Below, in pieces: positions 8,917-17,830 of a stretch of 64,000 nt of DNA. The stretch is from positions 1 through 64,000 of the forward strand of contig JAJDAK010000088.1 of assembly GCA_029261895.1 (NCBI GenBank), written 5' to 3'. The stretch comes from Deltaproteobacteria bacterium. Its GTDB lineage: Bacteria > Myxococcota_A > UBA9160 > SZUA-336. Numbering within the stretch: the stretch's first letter is position 1; the number at the start of each line of letters is the position of its first letter. A model generated the notes under the pieces. It was not told the DNA's origin. It made no database searches and saw only the letters and a program-made list of their open reading frames with translations. A program made the translations under genes and the position numbers.

Positions 8917-11900
8917 ATGCTCCAACTCTCTTCGCCGCGATTTCTTGCGTATCTGCTAGCTCAGTTTCTGGGTTCGCTAAACGACAATGCTTTCAAGATG
9001 ACGCTCATCCTGTTCATTCTTGTCCACTTCCCGGACGAAGCGGTTCAGACCCAACTCAGCAGCATCGCGACCGCGCTCTTCCCACTGCCTTTTATTCTGT
9101 TTTCACCGCTTGCAGGTTGGTTGGCCGATCGCTATCCGAAAGGCCGCGTCCTCTTCTTCACCAAGCTGCCTGAAATATTTGCGATGGGACTGGGTGCAAT
9201 CGGGTTTGCGCTGGGGAACCTACCGTTCCTCTTCGGCGTGCTGTTCCTGATGTCGCTTCAAAGCGCGCTCTTCTCTCCGGCCAAGTACGGCATCCTCCCT
9301 GAAGCTTTCAGCGAAAAGGACCTCGCCGAAGCCAACGGCATCCTCAGTATGACGACCCATCTCGCGACCTTGTTTGGGATGGGGGTTGGCATTGCGGTTC
9401 ACAGCATATTTCAAGACGACCTGTCACAAGCAGGCTGGATGTACGTGACCATTGCTGCGATCGGTACCACTGCAGCGTGGTTCTCACCCCGGGGTGCCGA
9501 AGGCAATCCGCGCGCGCCGTTTGACGCAAACCCGCTGCGCACAGTCCAACGAGACTGGGGTTACGTACGCGGAATCCGCGCGCTACCGCAGACTATCTAT
9601 GGTCTGGCGTATTTCAGCTGCCTGGGGTCGCTGCTCCTTGGTGTCATTCCAATTTACGGTGTAGTCACACTCGGCCTTACAAACGAAAAATCTGCATCAA
9701 TGCTCGCACTACTGGGAATTGGGATTGCAGCCGGGTCAGTCGTCGCAGGCAAGCTATCGCGCGGGAAAATTGAACTCGGATTGGTTCCCCTAGGCGCTCT
9801 CGGTATGACGTGCGGCGCGTTTGATCTCAGCTTCTTTGGCGATAGCAGCTGGCGGATCAGCGACGTACCGGTACGCGCGATCACGGATATGGCGCTAATC
9901 GGTTTTTGCGGTGGACTCTTTTCGATTCCGCTGAATGCGCTGTTGCAAACACGCAGCCCCGACGGCGCCAAAGGTCAGGTCATTGCGTTTTCCAACATCG
10001 CGAGTTTCAGCGGTGTTTTGATCGCGGCTGTTTTCTCATACGTGCTCGCACAGGTTCCATCGTTTCGGATCGAATACGTCATCTTCGCCTTCGCACTCAT
10101 CACGATCGCTGGCACCGTCTACACGTTGAATCTTCTGCCCGAGTTCTTGGTTCGTTTCCTGATTTGGATCGTCCTTAATCTGATGTATCGCATTCATACG
10201 GTAGGGAGAGCGAATATTCCCGAGCGTGGTGCACTGATTGTGGCGAACCACGTGTCATGGATCGACGGCCTACTCGTTGCAGCGACAAGCGGCCAGATGG
10301 TCCGTTTCCTGATGTATCGACCTTACTATGAGAACCCCATGCTGCATTGGTTCTTCAAACGCATGCACGTCATCCCGGTCGCATCGGGTGATCCAGCCGA
10401 GCGCACCAGGGAGTCCATTGAGATGGCGCGCGCAGAAATCGAAGCCGGGCACACCGTCTGTATTTTCGCGGAGGGAACCATCACGCGTACGGGCCAACTG
10501 CTCAGCTTCCGACGAGGTTTCGAGCGCATTGTCGAGGGACTGGACTGCCCGATCATTCCCGTATGTTTGGACGGACTCTGGGGCAGCATATTTAGCTTCG
10601 AACGCGGTCGTGTCTTACTCAAACGGCCGCGACGTTTCCGTCACCCTTTGCATGTTCACTACGGCGAACATCTTCCATCCAGCGCAAGAGCAGGCGAAGT
10701 TCGCCAGGCGGTTCAGGAGCTATCGGTAGATGCATTCGAGTCCCGCACGCTAAGGCAGCGGCCACTCGCCGTCGAACTGCTGCGAAGTGCCAGTCGACAT
10801 TGGTGGAATACGTTCCTTTACGAATCAGGACGTCGGAAGCTTCGTTATCGAGATGCGTGGCAGCGCGCGCTCGCCATCCGCGACCAACTCTTTGCCATCG
10901 ACGATGGCATTCGCAATGTCGGCATTCTACTGCCTCCAGGTATCGATGCGGCAATCGCCAACCTCACGATTCTTACCGCGGGAAAACTGCCGATCAATCT
11001 TCATATTCGTTCGGAAACTGCGACTACGAACGCCGTTGCAAGCGCGGGAATTGAGGAGATCATCTCGACGCGAAGCTTACTTCGAACGATGGACTGGGAC
11101 CCCGACTGGGAGTCTGAGAAAATTCGTTTTCTCGATGATCTGAATTTCGATTCCCCGGCACCGACGCGTCTACTCAGATCATTTGTCACGCTTCTGTTTC
11201 CGCTAAAACTCGCCGCTTGGGTCTTGCTTTGGGGCAATCGGGACGACCCGAGCCAAGCGGCCGCTGTACTTTTTTCACGCGGAACCGCGGGTACACCCAA
11301 CGGGATCATCATCAGCCATAAAAGTATTCTTTCCAACATCGAAGCATTCCGACAGGTCTTTGAGGTCGAGAGCGAAGACGTTGTGCTCGGGGTCATGCCA
11401 CTGTCGCATCCATTTGGATTCACCGGAACATTCTGCCTGCCGGCGATCGCGGGGGCTCAGGTGGTCTACCATCCGGATGTGAACGATGTGGAGGGTATCA
11501 ATCAAGCGTCACTCCAACGGCAGCCTACGATCGTGCTCGGTACGCCCGAATTCCTGGACAGCTTCACCACAGGCGTTTCTAAAGAAGCGTTTAAGCACGT
11601 ACGCAATGTTGTTTCCGGCGGAAATCTATTGCCGCCCCGTGTACGCGAAGACTTTGAAAGTAAGTTCGGCATCGGCCCGCTCGAGGGCTACGGCTGCAGC
11701 GAACTAGCACCCCTCATCGCGCTGAACGTGCCGGACGCGCCATCGGGCAACACGATGCAGACGGGCAATCGGCCCGGCAGCATCGGCCACCCGCTTCCAG
11801 GCTTTGCCGTGCGCGTAGTCGACCCCGCGACAGGCGAACCCTCTGCACGAGACACACTTGGACTGCTCGCGGTCAAAGGCCCCGGTGTTATCCATCATGT

Positions 11901-12360
11901 CCTAAAGGAAAGAGAGTCCCCGTTCGCGCTGGAGCCCGACTGGCAGATCGCACCCGATTGGGTCTCAATGGATCGCGATGGCTTTCTGCGTATTTGGGAT
12001 CGCGCGGACAGAGTGGCCAAGGTTGCGGGCGAACTCGTTCCGCTCACCCGACTCGAAGCCGCCATTCGCGATGTCATCTACGTGGGAGGAGACCGTGGAC
12101 TAGAGGACCGTGCGCGCTTTACGGTCGTCACGCGCCCCGATGACGATGGCGTGGGAGACAAACTCACAGTCTTCTATGAGGACGGTGTTTTGAATCCCAT
12201 GGGGGTTCGAGACAGGCTACGCGAAAATGCGTTCCCACCTCACTGGATTCCAGCGATTGAAGAATTCCACCCGATCACTGAGATCCCGCTCCGCGAAACC
12301 GGCCACATTGACCACTACGCGCTCCCCGATGGCCCAGCCCTTCGACCTAAAAAATATTAG
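8917..12360 (+). CDS. LplT-PlsC-AMP ligase fusion (acyl-ACP synthetase/acyltransferase)
   Basis: A 1147-residue protein in three parts. Residues 1-415 are an MFS transporter of the lysophospholipid transporter (LplT) type (SLNDNAFKMTLILF; about 12 helices). Residues about 430-600 are a PlsC acyltransferase with NHVSWID (HX4D) and FAEGTITRTG. Residues about 640-1147 are an AMP-forming acyl ligase with FSRGTAGTPNG as P-loop and GYGCSELAP. In Escherichia coli lplT and aas are adjacent genes doing this job: import of lyso-phospholipid and re-acylation at the inner membrane. Here they are one chain. The P-loop has TPNG in place of TPKG. Start at ATG 8917; ATG 8884 is possible. Divergent from the cyclase gene. 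Confidence 0.92.
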   Translation: MLQLSSPRFLAYLLAQFLGSLNDNAFKMTLILFILVHFPDEAVQTQLSSIATALFPLPFILFSPLAGWLADRYPKGRVLFFTKLPEIFAMGLGAIGFALGNLPFLFGVLFLMSLQSALFSPAKYGILPEAFSEKDLAEANGILSMTTHLATLFGMGVGIAVHSIFQDDLSQAGWMYVTIAAIGTTAAWFSPRGAEGNPRAPFDANPLRTVQRDWGYVRGIRALPQTIYGLAYFSCLGSLLLGVIPIYGVVTLGLTNEKSASMLALLGIGIAAGSVVAGKLSRGKIELGLVPLGALGMTCGAFDLSFFGDSSWRISDVPVRAITDMALIGFCGGLFSIPLNALLQTRSPDGAKGQVIAFSNIASFSGVLIAAVFSYVLAQVPSFRIEYVIFAFALITIAGTVYTLNLLPEFLVRFLIWIVLNLMYRIHTVGRANIPERGALIVANHVSWIDGLLVAATSGQMVRFLMYRPYYENPMLHWFFKRMHVIPVASGDPAERTRESIEMARAEIEAGHTVCIFAEGTITRTGQLLSFRRGFERIVEGLDCPIIPVCLDGLWGSIFSFERGRVLLKRPRRFRHPLHVHYGEHLPSSARAGEVRQAVQELSVDAFESRTLRQRPLAVELLRSASRHWWNTFLYESGRRKLRYRDAWQRALAIRDQLFAIDDGIRNVGILLPPGIDAAIANLTILTAGKLPINLHIRSETATTNAVASAGIEEIISTRSLLRTMDWDPDWESEKIRFLDDLNFDSPAPTRLLRSFVTLLFPLKLAAWVLLWGNRDDPSQAAAVLFSRGTAGTPNGIIISHKSILSNIEAFRQVFEVESEDVVLGVMPLSHPFGFTGTFCLPAIAGAQVVYHPDVNDVEGINQASLQRQPTIVLGTPEFLDSFTTGVSKEAFKHVRNVVSGGNLLPPRVREDFESKFGIGPLEGYGCSELAPLIALNVPDAPSGNTMQTGNRPGSIGHPLPGFAVRVVDPATGEPSARDTLGLLAVKGPGVIHHVLKERESPFALEPDWQIAPDWVSMDRDGFLRIWDRADRVAKVAGELVPLTRLEAAIRDVIYVGGDRGLEDRARFTVVTRPDDDGVGDKLTVFYEDGVLNPMGVRDRLRENAFPPHWIPAIEEFHPITEIPLRETGHIDHYALPDGPALRPKKY

Positions 12361-12713
12361 AAATCCATTAGATAGATTTGAAGTTGCCGGTTCCTGATGG
12401 GTCCAATCCGGCGATTGATTCCCGCCGAAAAGAGCACGCGCGAATGCAGTGGAAGTGAACCCCTCTTTTATGGAGGTAACCGCCACAGTGTTAACGCAAG
12501 AATTTAACTATTACGTCGACCTATTCGGAAAAATTTGCGTTAAGCTAGGCCGTCGGGTCAGGGGAAATCCGCCAGCTCGGCCGCGTCGGTAACGATGAGA
12601 CCTGCGCAGCTATTGCTGGAAGATTCGGCATCACTTGCGGTAGATGCAGTGGTCGGCACTTAAATTGCGAATGTGATTGTGTGCGGCTGATAGATGCGCA
12701 GGGAGATTTGGGT
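12361..12713. other. 353-base non-coding stretch
   Basis: No coding frame I can support. It holds a GCCGG/CCGGC inverted repeat (12386-12390 with 12408-12412) just after the Aas-like gene, which may be a weak terminator without a T-run, the longer inverted repeat listed separately at 12491-12543, and GGGAG at 12701-12705 serving as ribosome binding site for the next gene. The length suggests a promoter region with regulation for the oxidoreductase pair downstream. Confidence 0.5.
12491..12543. promoter_or_regulatory. 9-bp inverted repeat, candidate operator
   Basis: TTAACGCAA at 12491-12499 is exactly complementary to TTGCGTTAA at 12535-12543, with a 35-base AT-rich spacer. Perfect 9-bp arms in a non-coding region upstream of the FAD oxidoreductase gene suggest either paired operator half-sites or a long-loop hairpin. 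Centre-to-centre spacing is 44 bases, about four helical turns, which would put both half-sites on one face of the DNA. Confidence 0.35.
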
Positions 12714-14018
12714 ATGAGGATCGGGATTTTGGGTGGTGGTATCGCAGGACTTGCGTGCGCGCACTACCTCACCAAGACCGGCCACCAGCCGGTTGTGATA
12801 GAGCCTTCAGGCCAGGTCGGGGGCCCCGATGTCTACTTTGATCACGCCGGATCCTCGATCGACTGCTTCCCCAATACGATTCGAGACAAAGACTCAGCGC
12901 TCTGCGGCCTCATGGCCGACATTGGTGTGCTGGGTCGCGTCGCCTGGGCCGAAACTCGCTCCGGCATACTAATCAATCGCGAGAATCACCGCGTCAATTC
13001 AGGACGTGATTTGATGCGCGTCGAAAGTTTTAGCCTGCGCGATCGGCTGCATTGCACACTAGGTATGGTCTATTTGACGCGGTACCGCCGCTACGCGCTC
13101 GATCTCGATAAGATTCCAGCGTCAACTTGGTTGCCACAAATCTTCGGTACCCATATTTACAACCGAATTTGGCGTCCATTCTTGGAAGTTCGCTTCGGCG
13201 AGTACGCCGATGAAGTTCCTGCGTACTGGATCTGGCGCAAACTCAATCATCATATGAGCGGTCGACGCGAATGCCGAGGCGCAATTCGGGGCGGCCAGCG
13301 CTGGCTGATTGATCAACTGCGCAAAGCCGTGGAAGAGCGGGGCGGAGCCATCCGCGTCAATACTGAGATTACCGGCGTCGAGGCCAACGGTAACTGCGTC
13401 AAAGTTGAACTGAATGGCCACGAGCAGATTTTTGACGCGGTCGTTTCCACGCTGCCGATTCCGGATTTAGTCAAATTGAGTCGGGGCGCGTTGACGCACG
13501 AAGTTCCGCTGACTGATGTCGCGTACCAAGGCCTCATCAGCGCAGCCGTTGTTTCCAAACGACCGCTGGGTGAGTTCTACTCCACGGCGGTCTTTGACGA
13601 GCAGGCCTCATTCAATACCGTCTTCGATTCGAGCCATGTGGTTCCGTCGGAATGGATCGGTGATCGCAATGTGCTGCATCTCAATAAGTACTGTGGCGCC
13701 CATACCGAGAGTTACCAACTCTCCGATGACGTGGTGGCCAAACAAGCGATCGAAACCCTGCATTCGATCAACCCAGAATTTTCGCCAGAAGACGTTGAAG
13801 CGGTGCGCGTCTTCCGAACACCCCATGCCGATCCCATTTGGAGTTGTGGCCAGCTGAAACGCGGACCCGAATTCCAGATTGGCGATAGCCGGGTGTTTCT
13901 CTGCACCAGCGCTCAGTCCTATCCGCGACTCCCCGGTTGGGACACCGACGTAGCCTTGGCTCGCGAAGCGATCGCCAAGCTGCAAATGGTGGTACCAAAC
14001 GGGAATGTCAGCTCTTAG
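12714..14018 (+). CDS. NAD(P)/FAD-dependent oxidoreductase (amine-oxidase type)
   Basis: 434 residues beginning with the dinucleotide-binding motif GILGGGIAGLACAHYL (GxGxxG) and an acidic end of strand 2 (VVIEP), followed by GG. The body is of the flavin amine oxidase/protoporphyrinogen oxidase type, with VVSTLPIPDL mid-chain and a C-terminal PGWDTDVALAREAIAKL segment that binds FAD in the family. Such proteins often sit in surface-polysaccharide clusters; the substrate is unknown. ATG 12714 has GGGAG 8 bases upstream. The end overlaps the Gfo/Idh/MocA-type gene by 14 bases, so the two are translated together. Confidence 0.85.
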   Translation: MRIGILGGGIAGLACAHYLTKTGHQPVVIEPSGQVGGPDVYFDHAGSSIDCFPNTIRDKDSALCGLMADIGVLGRVAWAETRSGILINRENHRVNSGRDLMRVESFSLRDRLHCTLGMVYLTRYRRYALDLDKIPASTWLPQIFGTHIYNRIWRPFLEVRFGEYADEVPAYWIWRKLNHHMSGRRECRGAIRGGQRWLIDQLRKAVEERGGAIRVNTEITGVEANGNCVKVELNGHEQIFDAVVSTLPIPDLVKLSRGALTHEVPLTDVAYQGLISAAVVSKRPLGEFYSTAVFDEQASFNTVFDSSHVVPSEWIGDRNVLHLNKYCGAHTESYQLSDDVVAKQAIETLHSINPEFSPEDVEAVRVFRTPHADPIWSCGQLKRGPEFQIGDSRVFLCTSAQSYPRLPGWDTDVALAREAIAKLQMVVPNGNVSS

Positions 14019-14973
14019 TCAAAAAAACCTCGTACTCATAGGCTATACGGCTTCAGGTCGCGCGTATCTCGACGTGCTGGCCGAGTTCCCCGACGTCCGA
14101 CTCGTTGGCGTGGTCGAAACCGATCCGGTTCTCGCAGCCGAAGCTCTTAAGATGGGACTTCCGGTCGCGAAGGACGTGAACGAACTGCTGGAAACCGGCT
14201 GCGCGCCGAACGTCGCGATTGTATGCACCGCTCCCGCGCTGCGTCTTCACGTCATGGAGCCACTGCTCCACGCCGGCATCGATGTGTTGATGGAGCCACC
14301 GATTGCGGTACAACCGCTCGATGCCGATCACATCTCAGCGACCGCCGAACGGCTGGGCCGCGTTGCACAGACGGCATCGCGTTTCGCCTTCATTCCAGCA
14401 CTCCAGCAAGCGTTGGATCAGATCCAAAGAGGGCGCATCGGTCGACTCTGTCTCATCGAAGCCGTGATTTCTGAAAAACTGAACGCCCGCGCGAGCGAGT
14501 ACCGCGACCCCAATCGTTGGGGTAGTGGCATCTGGCTCGCCCAAGCGGCACACGGAATCGACCTGGTGGAAAGCCTTGGTGGTCCGTTGCAACGCATTCG
14601 CATGTTGAGCGCTCAGAAGATCCAGAACGCACCTATCGAAGACGAAGTTCAGGTCGAATCCGACCACGGTCGCGGCATCGTTTCACGCATTCGCATGAGT
14701 TGGAACGAAGAAGCCAGCGCCCCGCTCGTGCGCTGCATCGGCGACCAAGGCGAAATCCTGATCGGTCACGCACAATCACTGATTCGAACCGAAACAGGCG
14801 AAGAAATCATCTGCAAAGCCATCGATTTCCGCGAGCTCTACCGGCTGCAACTCGCCGACTTTCTCGACCGCCGCATACAGCGTGAACTCGCGGTCGACCA
14901 CGGTGCCCAAGCCAGCGCATGGATCCACACCGCCTATGACACGCTACGCACCGGCACCTGGCACTACGCCTAA
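14005..14973 (+). CDS. Gfo/Idh/MocA-family protein lacking the EKP lysine
   Basis: 322 residues with an N-terminal Rossmann domain and the family C-terminal domain (AAHGIDLVESLGG is the usual substrate-site His region). Family members are NAD(P)-dependent sugar or inositol dehydrogenases. Two motifs are altered: the glycine-rich loop reads GYTASG instead of GxGxxG, and the catalytic EKP motif reads EPP (VLMEPPIAV), so the lysine is absent. It may bind a sugar or cofactor without classical catalysis. Translationally coupled to the FAD oxidoreductase gene, which suggests a joint function. Confidence 0.82.
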   Translation: MSALSQKNLVLIGYTASGRAYLDVLAEFPDVRLVGVVETDPVLAAEALKMGLPVAKDVNELLETGCAPNVAIVCTAPALRLHVMEPLLHAGIDVLMEPPIAVQPLDADHISATAERLGRVAQTASRFAFIPALQQALDQIQRGRIGRLCLIEAVISEKLNARASEYRDPNRWGSGIWLAQAAHGIDLVESLGGPLQRIRMLSAQKIQNAPIEDEVQVESDHGRGIVSRIRMSWNEEASAPLVRCIGDQGEILIGHAQSLIRTETGEEIICKAIDFRELYRLQLADFLDRRIQRELAVDHGAQASAWIHTAYDTLRTGTWHYA

Positions 14974-15011
14974 TCCGCTTTCCCTAACTTAACTAGCGAC
15001 AGGACTTCCTC

Positions 15012-15368
15012 ATGACCGAACTGCTCCTCACACTCTGCTTCTTCTGTACACCGGCACCGACCGCTAACACCAACGTGGAGACCGAGTACACCAAGGTGCC
15101 GATCGTCAAAGGCATCAGCGATGGTTACTCGATCGGTATTCGCAATGAGGATGATGGCGAATTCGACGGTCTCGAGATCAAGAAAGTCCGCAAGCCCAAC
15201 ATCGCTCAAGCCATCGGCCTCAACACCGGCGATGTCATCGTCATGATCAACAACCACGACATCCAAATACAAACGGCTGGGCTCGAACTCTCACAGCGCA
15301 ACGTCACGCTCACCGTCCGCAACCCCGAAGGCCAGCTCCGCGACCTCCACTGGCCCCCGGCGCTATAA
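15012..15368 (+). CDS. Small secreted PDZ-domain protein
   Basis: 118 residues: a short hydrophobic N-terminus (MTELLLTLCFFCTPAPT) consistent with export, and a single PDZ-like domain in which IAQAIGLNTGDVIVMINNHDIQ is the diagnostic stretch (residues about 70-90). No protease domain. PDZ domains bind C-terminal peptides; this may be an adaptor in the periplasm. It follows the oxidoreductase pair by 38 bases and may be in the same transcript. Confidence 0.75.
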   Translation: MTELLLTLCFFCTPAPTANTNVETEYTKVPIVKGISDGYSIGIRNEDDGEFDGLEIKKVRKPNIAQAIGLNTGDVIVMINNHDIQIQTAGLELSQRNVTLTVRNPEGQLRDLHWPPAL

Positions 15369-15447
15369 CTGCTACTGCGCGGCATGTCGCCAAGACTTTT
15401 TCCCCGCCCACGGTATGATCCATTTCGACTGAAAGAGGAGATTCCCG

Positions 15448-15864
15448 ATGAGCGAGTCGAGAGAGGGCGGCTGTCAATGTGGCGAAGTGAGATACAGACT
15501 AGAGAGCGCTCCGCTCGCTCTCGTTGTTTGTCATTGCACGGAGTGCCAACGGCAAAGCGGTAGCGCATTCGGCATGAGCCTCATCGTGCCAGAGCAATCC
15601 TTTAAGCTGACCGCTGCCAAACCGAAGTCCTTCACGCGGATGGCGGATAGTGGCAAGACGGTTGAATGCGTATTCTGCGAAAACTGCGGGACCCGGATCT
15701 ATCACAATCCAGCGGCCATGCCGGGTTCGGTAAACATCAAACCTGGAACGCTCGACGATACTTCGTGGCTTAGCCCAAACCTCCATGCATGGACCCAGCA
15801 CCGCCAGCCGTGGGTTGAGGTTCCCGAAGACATACCCAGCTTCGATATGCAGCCGGGAAGCTAA
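15448..15864 (+). CDS. GFA/CENP-V family zinc protein
   Basis: 138 residues of the GFA family (related to glutathione-dependent formaldehyde-activating enzyme). Zinc ligands are visible as GGCQCGEVRY near the start, CHCTECQR at about 29-36, and CENCGTRIYH at about 77-86. Most members have no proven activity, and a formaldehyde role should not be assumed. GAGGAG-type ribosome binding site upstream (AAAGAGGAG). Stands alone, convergent with the ABM gene. Confidence 0.85.
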   Translation: MSESREGGCQCGEVRYRLESAPLALVVCHCTECQRQSGSAFGMSLIVPEQSFKLTAAKPKSFTRMADSGKTVECVFCENCGTRIYHNPAAMPGSVNIKPGTLDDTSWLSPNLHAWTQHRQPWVEVPEDIPSFDMQPGS

Positions 15865-15987
15865 ATGGACGACGCCCTCGACAATCGTTTCTAGCGCTAT
15901 TGATTCGCCTGGGGCATGGCTGCCATTTTCTGATGGATCAAATTGATCGCCTTTCCGGCCTGAGGCGTGTGTACATTTGACGGCGCC

Positions 15988-16278
15988 TTAAAATAACTCG
16001 GTGTAATGTTCTACTTTCGGAAACGGATCGTAGAAGTGGTGCAACAGACTCTTCCACCGCCCGTACTCGGGAGACTCCCGGAAACCCACGGTGTGGCTCT
16101 CAAGATCTCGCCACCATACGAGAAGCAGGTACTGGGATGGGGTCTCAATACAACGCCGAAGTTCGTGGCGCCGGTAGCCTGGCATGGCCGAGATAATGGC
16201 CTGGGCCTCGGCGAACGTCTTTTCAAACTCGGCGGCCTCGCCGGAGCGGACATTAAGAATGGCTACTTCGAGAATCAT
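15988..16278 (-). CDS. Antibiotic biosynthesis monooxygenase (ABM) domain protein
   Basis: 96 residues, a single ABM dimeric alpha/beta-barrel domain: EVAILNVRSGEAAEFEKTF start, MPGYRRHELRR in the middle, and YLLLVWWRDLESHTVGFRES towards the end. Members range from cofactor-free quinol oxygenases to proteins without known activity. Divergent from the lipase gene; no operon. Confidence 0.8.
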   Translation of the reverse strand: MILEVAILNVRSGEAAEFEKTFAEAQAIISAMPGYRRHELRRCIETPSQYLLLVWWRDLESHTVGFRESPEYGRWKSLLHHFYDPFPKVEHYTELF

Positions 16279-16372
16279 AACTGTGCGCCCGCCATACTAG
16301 CTGAAGCAGACGATGGATGGCGATAGCCGGAAGTTTAAGCGATTGAATACTAGTGATACATGGGAGAACGAT

Positions 16373-17098
16373 ATGATCCAAGACTTCCAAGCGTCCGAAC
16401 AACCCGCCTGGCGTTTAGTCGCAAGAGAGCTGCTCGGTTTTGCTGGGGCCGCAGCACTTTTCCCCTTCGGCGTCAAAGCACCGCGGCAGCGCACACCCCG
16501 TCAGCAGAATCAACGGACCGTTGTCCTCATCCACGGGTATTTAGCCAATCGGTCGACGCTATTTCCGGTAGCCGCTTACCTACGTCTTCATGGCGCTAAG
16601 CAGGTGCTTTCGTTCAACTACCGTTCCGGCAACGGGATCGAACAAGCTGCGCTCGCGTTGCGTGAATATCTCCGGCATCACGTCCGAGGCGGGCGCATCG
16701 ATCTTGTTTGCCACAGCCTTGGGGGTCTCGTTGCTCGAACGTACATCCAAGAACTCGGCGGCGATCGGCGCGTCGATCGCTGCGTCACACTGGGAACGCC
16801 TCATCGCGGTACCTACAACTCCTATTGGCTCAATTCACGCGTAGGTCGCGAGCTTCGACCGGATTCTCCGCTGCTTGCTCGCCTTCATGAGTCCCGTGCG
16901 AATGCGGCGAGTGTCCATTTTCTTTCGTTGGTCGCCGGATCTGACAACCTGGTGGTTCCCCGCGTATTTGCGAGTCATGAACAAGAAATCCATGTTCCCG
17001 ATCTTGGTCATGTCTCCATGCTCTTTTCGCCCCAGGTGCTGCGCATTGTCGCGGACTATCTCATCCCCTCAGCTGCAACCGAATTCGCATACGCGTGA
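16373..17098 (+). CDS. Alpha/beta-hydrolase, triacylglycerol lipase/PGAP1-like
   Basis: 241 residues. The oxyanion region VVLIHGYLANRS and nucleophile elbow CHSLGG (in DLVCHSLGGLVARTY) identify a serine lipase/esterase; the acid residue is probably in VAGSDNLVV and the His in PDLGHVSM, giving a full triad. The N-terminus has a hydrophobic segment (LLGFAGAAALFPFGV) that may anchor it. The ATG at 16373 has GGGAGA upstream; an in-frame start at 16313 lacks a ribosome site. Confidence 0.85.
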   Translation: MIQDFQASEQPAWRLVARELLGFAGAAALFPFGVKAPRQRTPRQQNQRTVVLIHGYLANRSTLFPVAAYLRLHGAKQVLSFNYRSGNGIEQAALALREYLRHHVRGGRIDLVCHSLGGLVARTYIQELGGDRRVDRCVTLGTPHRGTYNSYWLNSRVGRELRPDSPLLARLHESRANAASVHFLSLVAGSDNLVVPRVFASHEQEIHVPDLGHVSMLFSPQVLRIVADYLIPSAATEFAYA

Positions 17099-17221
17099 CC
17101 GATGCCGGCGAATGACTCGTCAAAAATTCGATGCAAATGCTCGTGCGGAGCGGTAGAACTCACACTTCGGCGTTTGCCTATGACTCATTCCGAGTGGCAA
17201 TAAAACTGCGATGGATCAAGC

Positions 17222-17827
17222 ATGACTACGAACTCGAAAGAGATCGTCGACTTCTGGTTCGGCAACGCACTAACGACGCCAGAAGAATATGGTCCCCGTG
17301 CAATACTTTGGTTTAGTCAGAACGATGACTTCGATCGCGATATTCAAATCCGGTTCGGATCCCTTTCGGAGCAGGCAGCGCGCGGTAAACTAGATGCATG
17401 GCGGAAAGAAGCTTCTTCCGCATTAGCATTGGTGCTTGTCCTCGACCAATTTCCGAGAAACCTCTACCGATCCAGCGCCCGGGCGTTTGAGTTCGATCCG
17501 TTAGCGCGTGACATGGCACTTGAAGCGGTTTCAAGTGGATTCGACAAAGCACTTCACCCACTTCAAGCCGTGTTCCTTTACCTTCCGCTGGAACATGCGG
17601 AAGACATCGAGCTCCAGAATCGATCGGTGCAGTTGTTCACACAACTCGCAGCCGAGGCGCCAAGCGAATTGCGCACAAAACTGGAACTTTTCACATCCTT
17701 CGCGCAACGCCATCATGATGTGATTAACCGTTTCGGGCGGTTTCCTCATCGTAACGAAGTTCTCGATCGACATTCCACACCCGCCGAGATTGCATATCTC
17801 GAATCGGGCGGCGACACATTCGGGTAA
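17222..17827 (+). CDS. DUF924 family protein
   Basis: 201 residues, all-alpha and TPR-like by family knowledge. Diagnostic parts: IVDFWFG at the start, then LALVLVLDQFPRNLYR in the middle and FLYLPLEHAEDIELQ, and the near-terminal RFGRFPHRN. Function is not established for the family. The stop lies 3 bases before the likely start of the MBL hydrolase gene, in the same frame, so the two are probably coupled. Confidence 0.85.
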   Translation: MTTNSKEIVDFWFGNALTTPEEYGPRAILWFSQNDDFDRDIQIRFGSLSEQAARGKLDAWRKEASSALALVLVLDQFPRNLYRSSARAFEFDPLARDMALEAVSSGFDKALHPLQAVFLYLPLEHAEDIELQNRSVQLFTQLAAEAPSELRTKLELFTSFAQRHHDVINRFGRFPHRNEVLDRHSTPAEIAYLESGGDTFG

Positions 17828-17830
17828 TCT

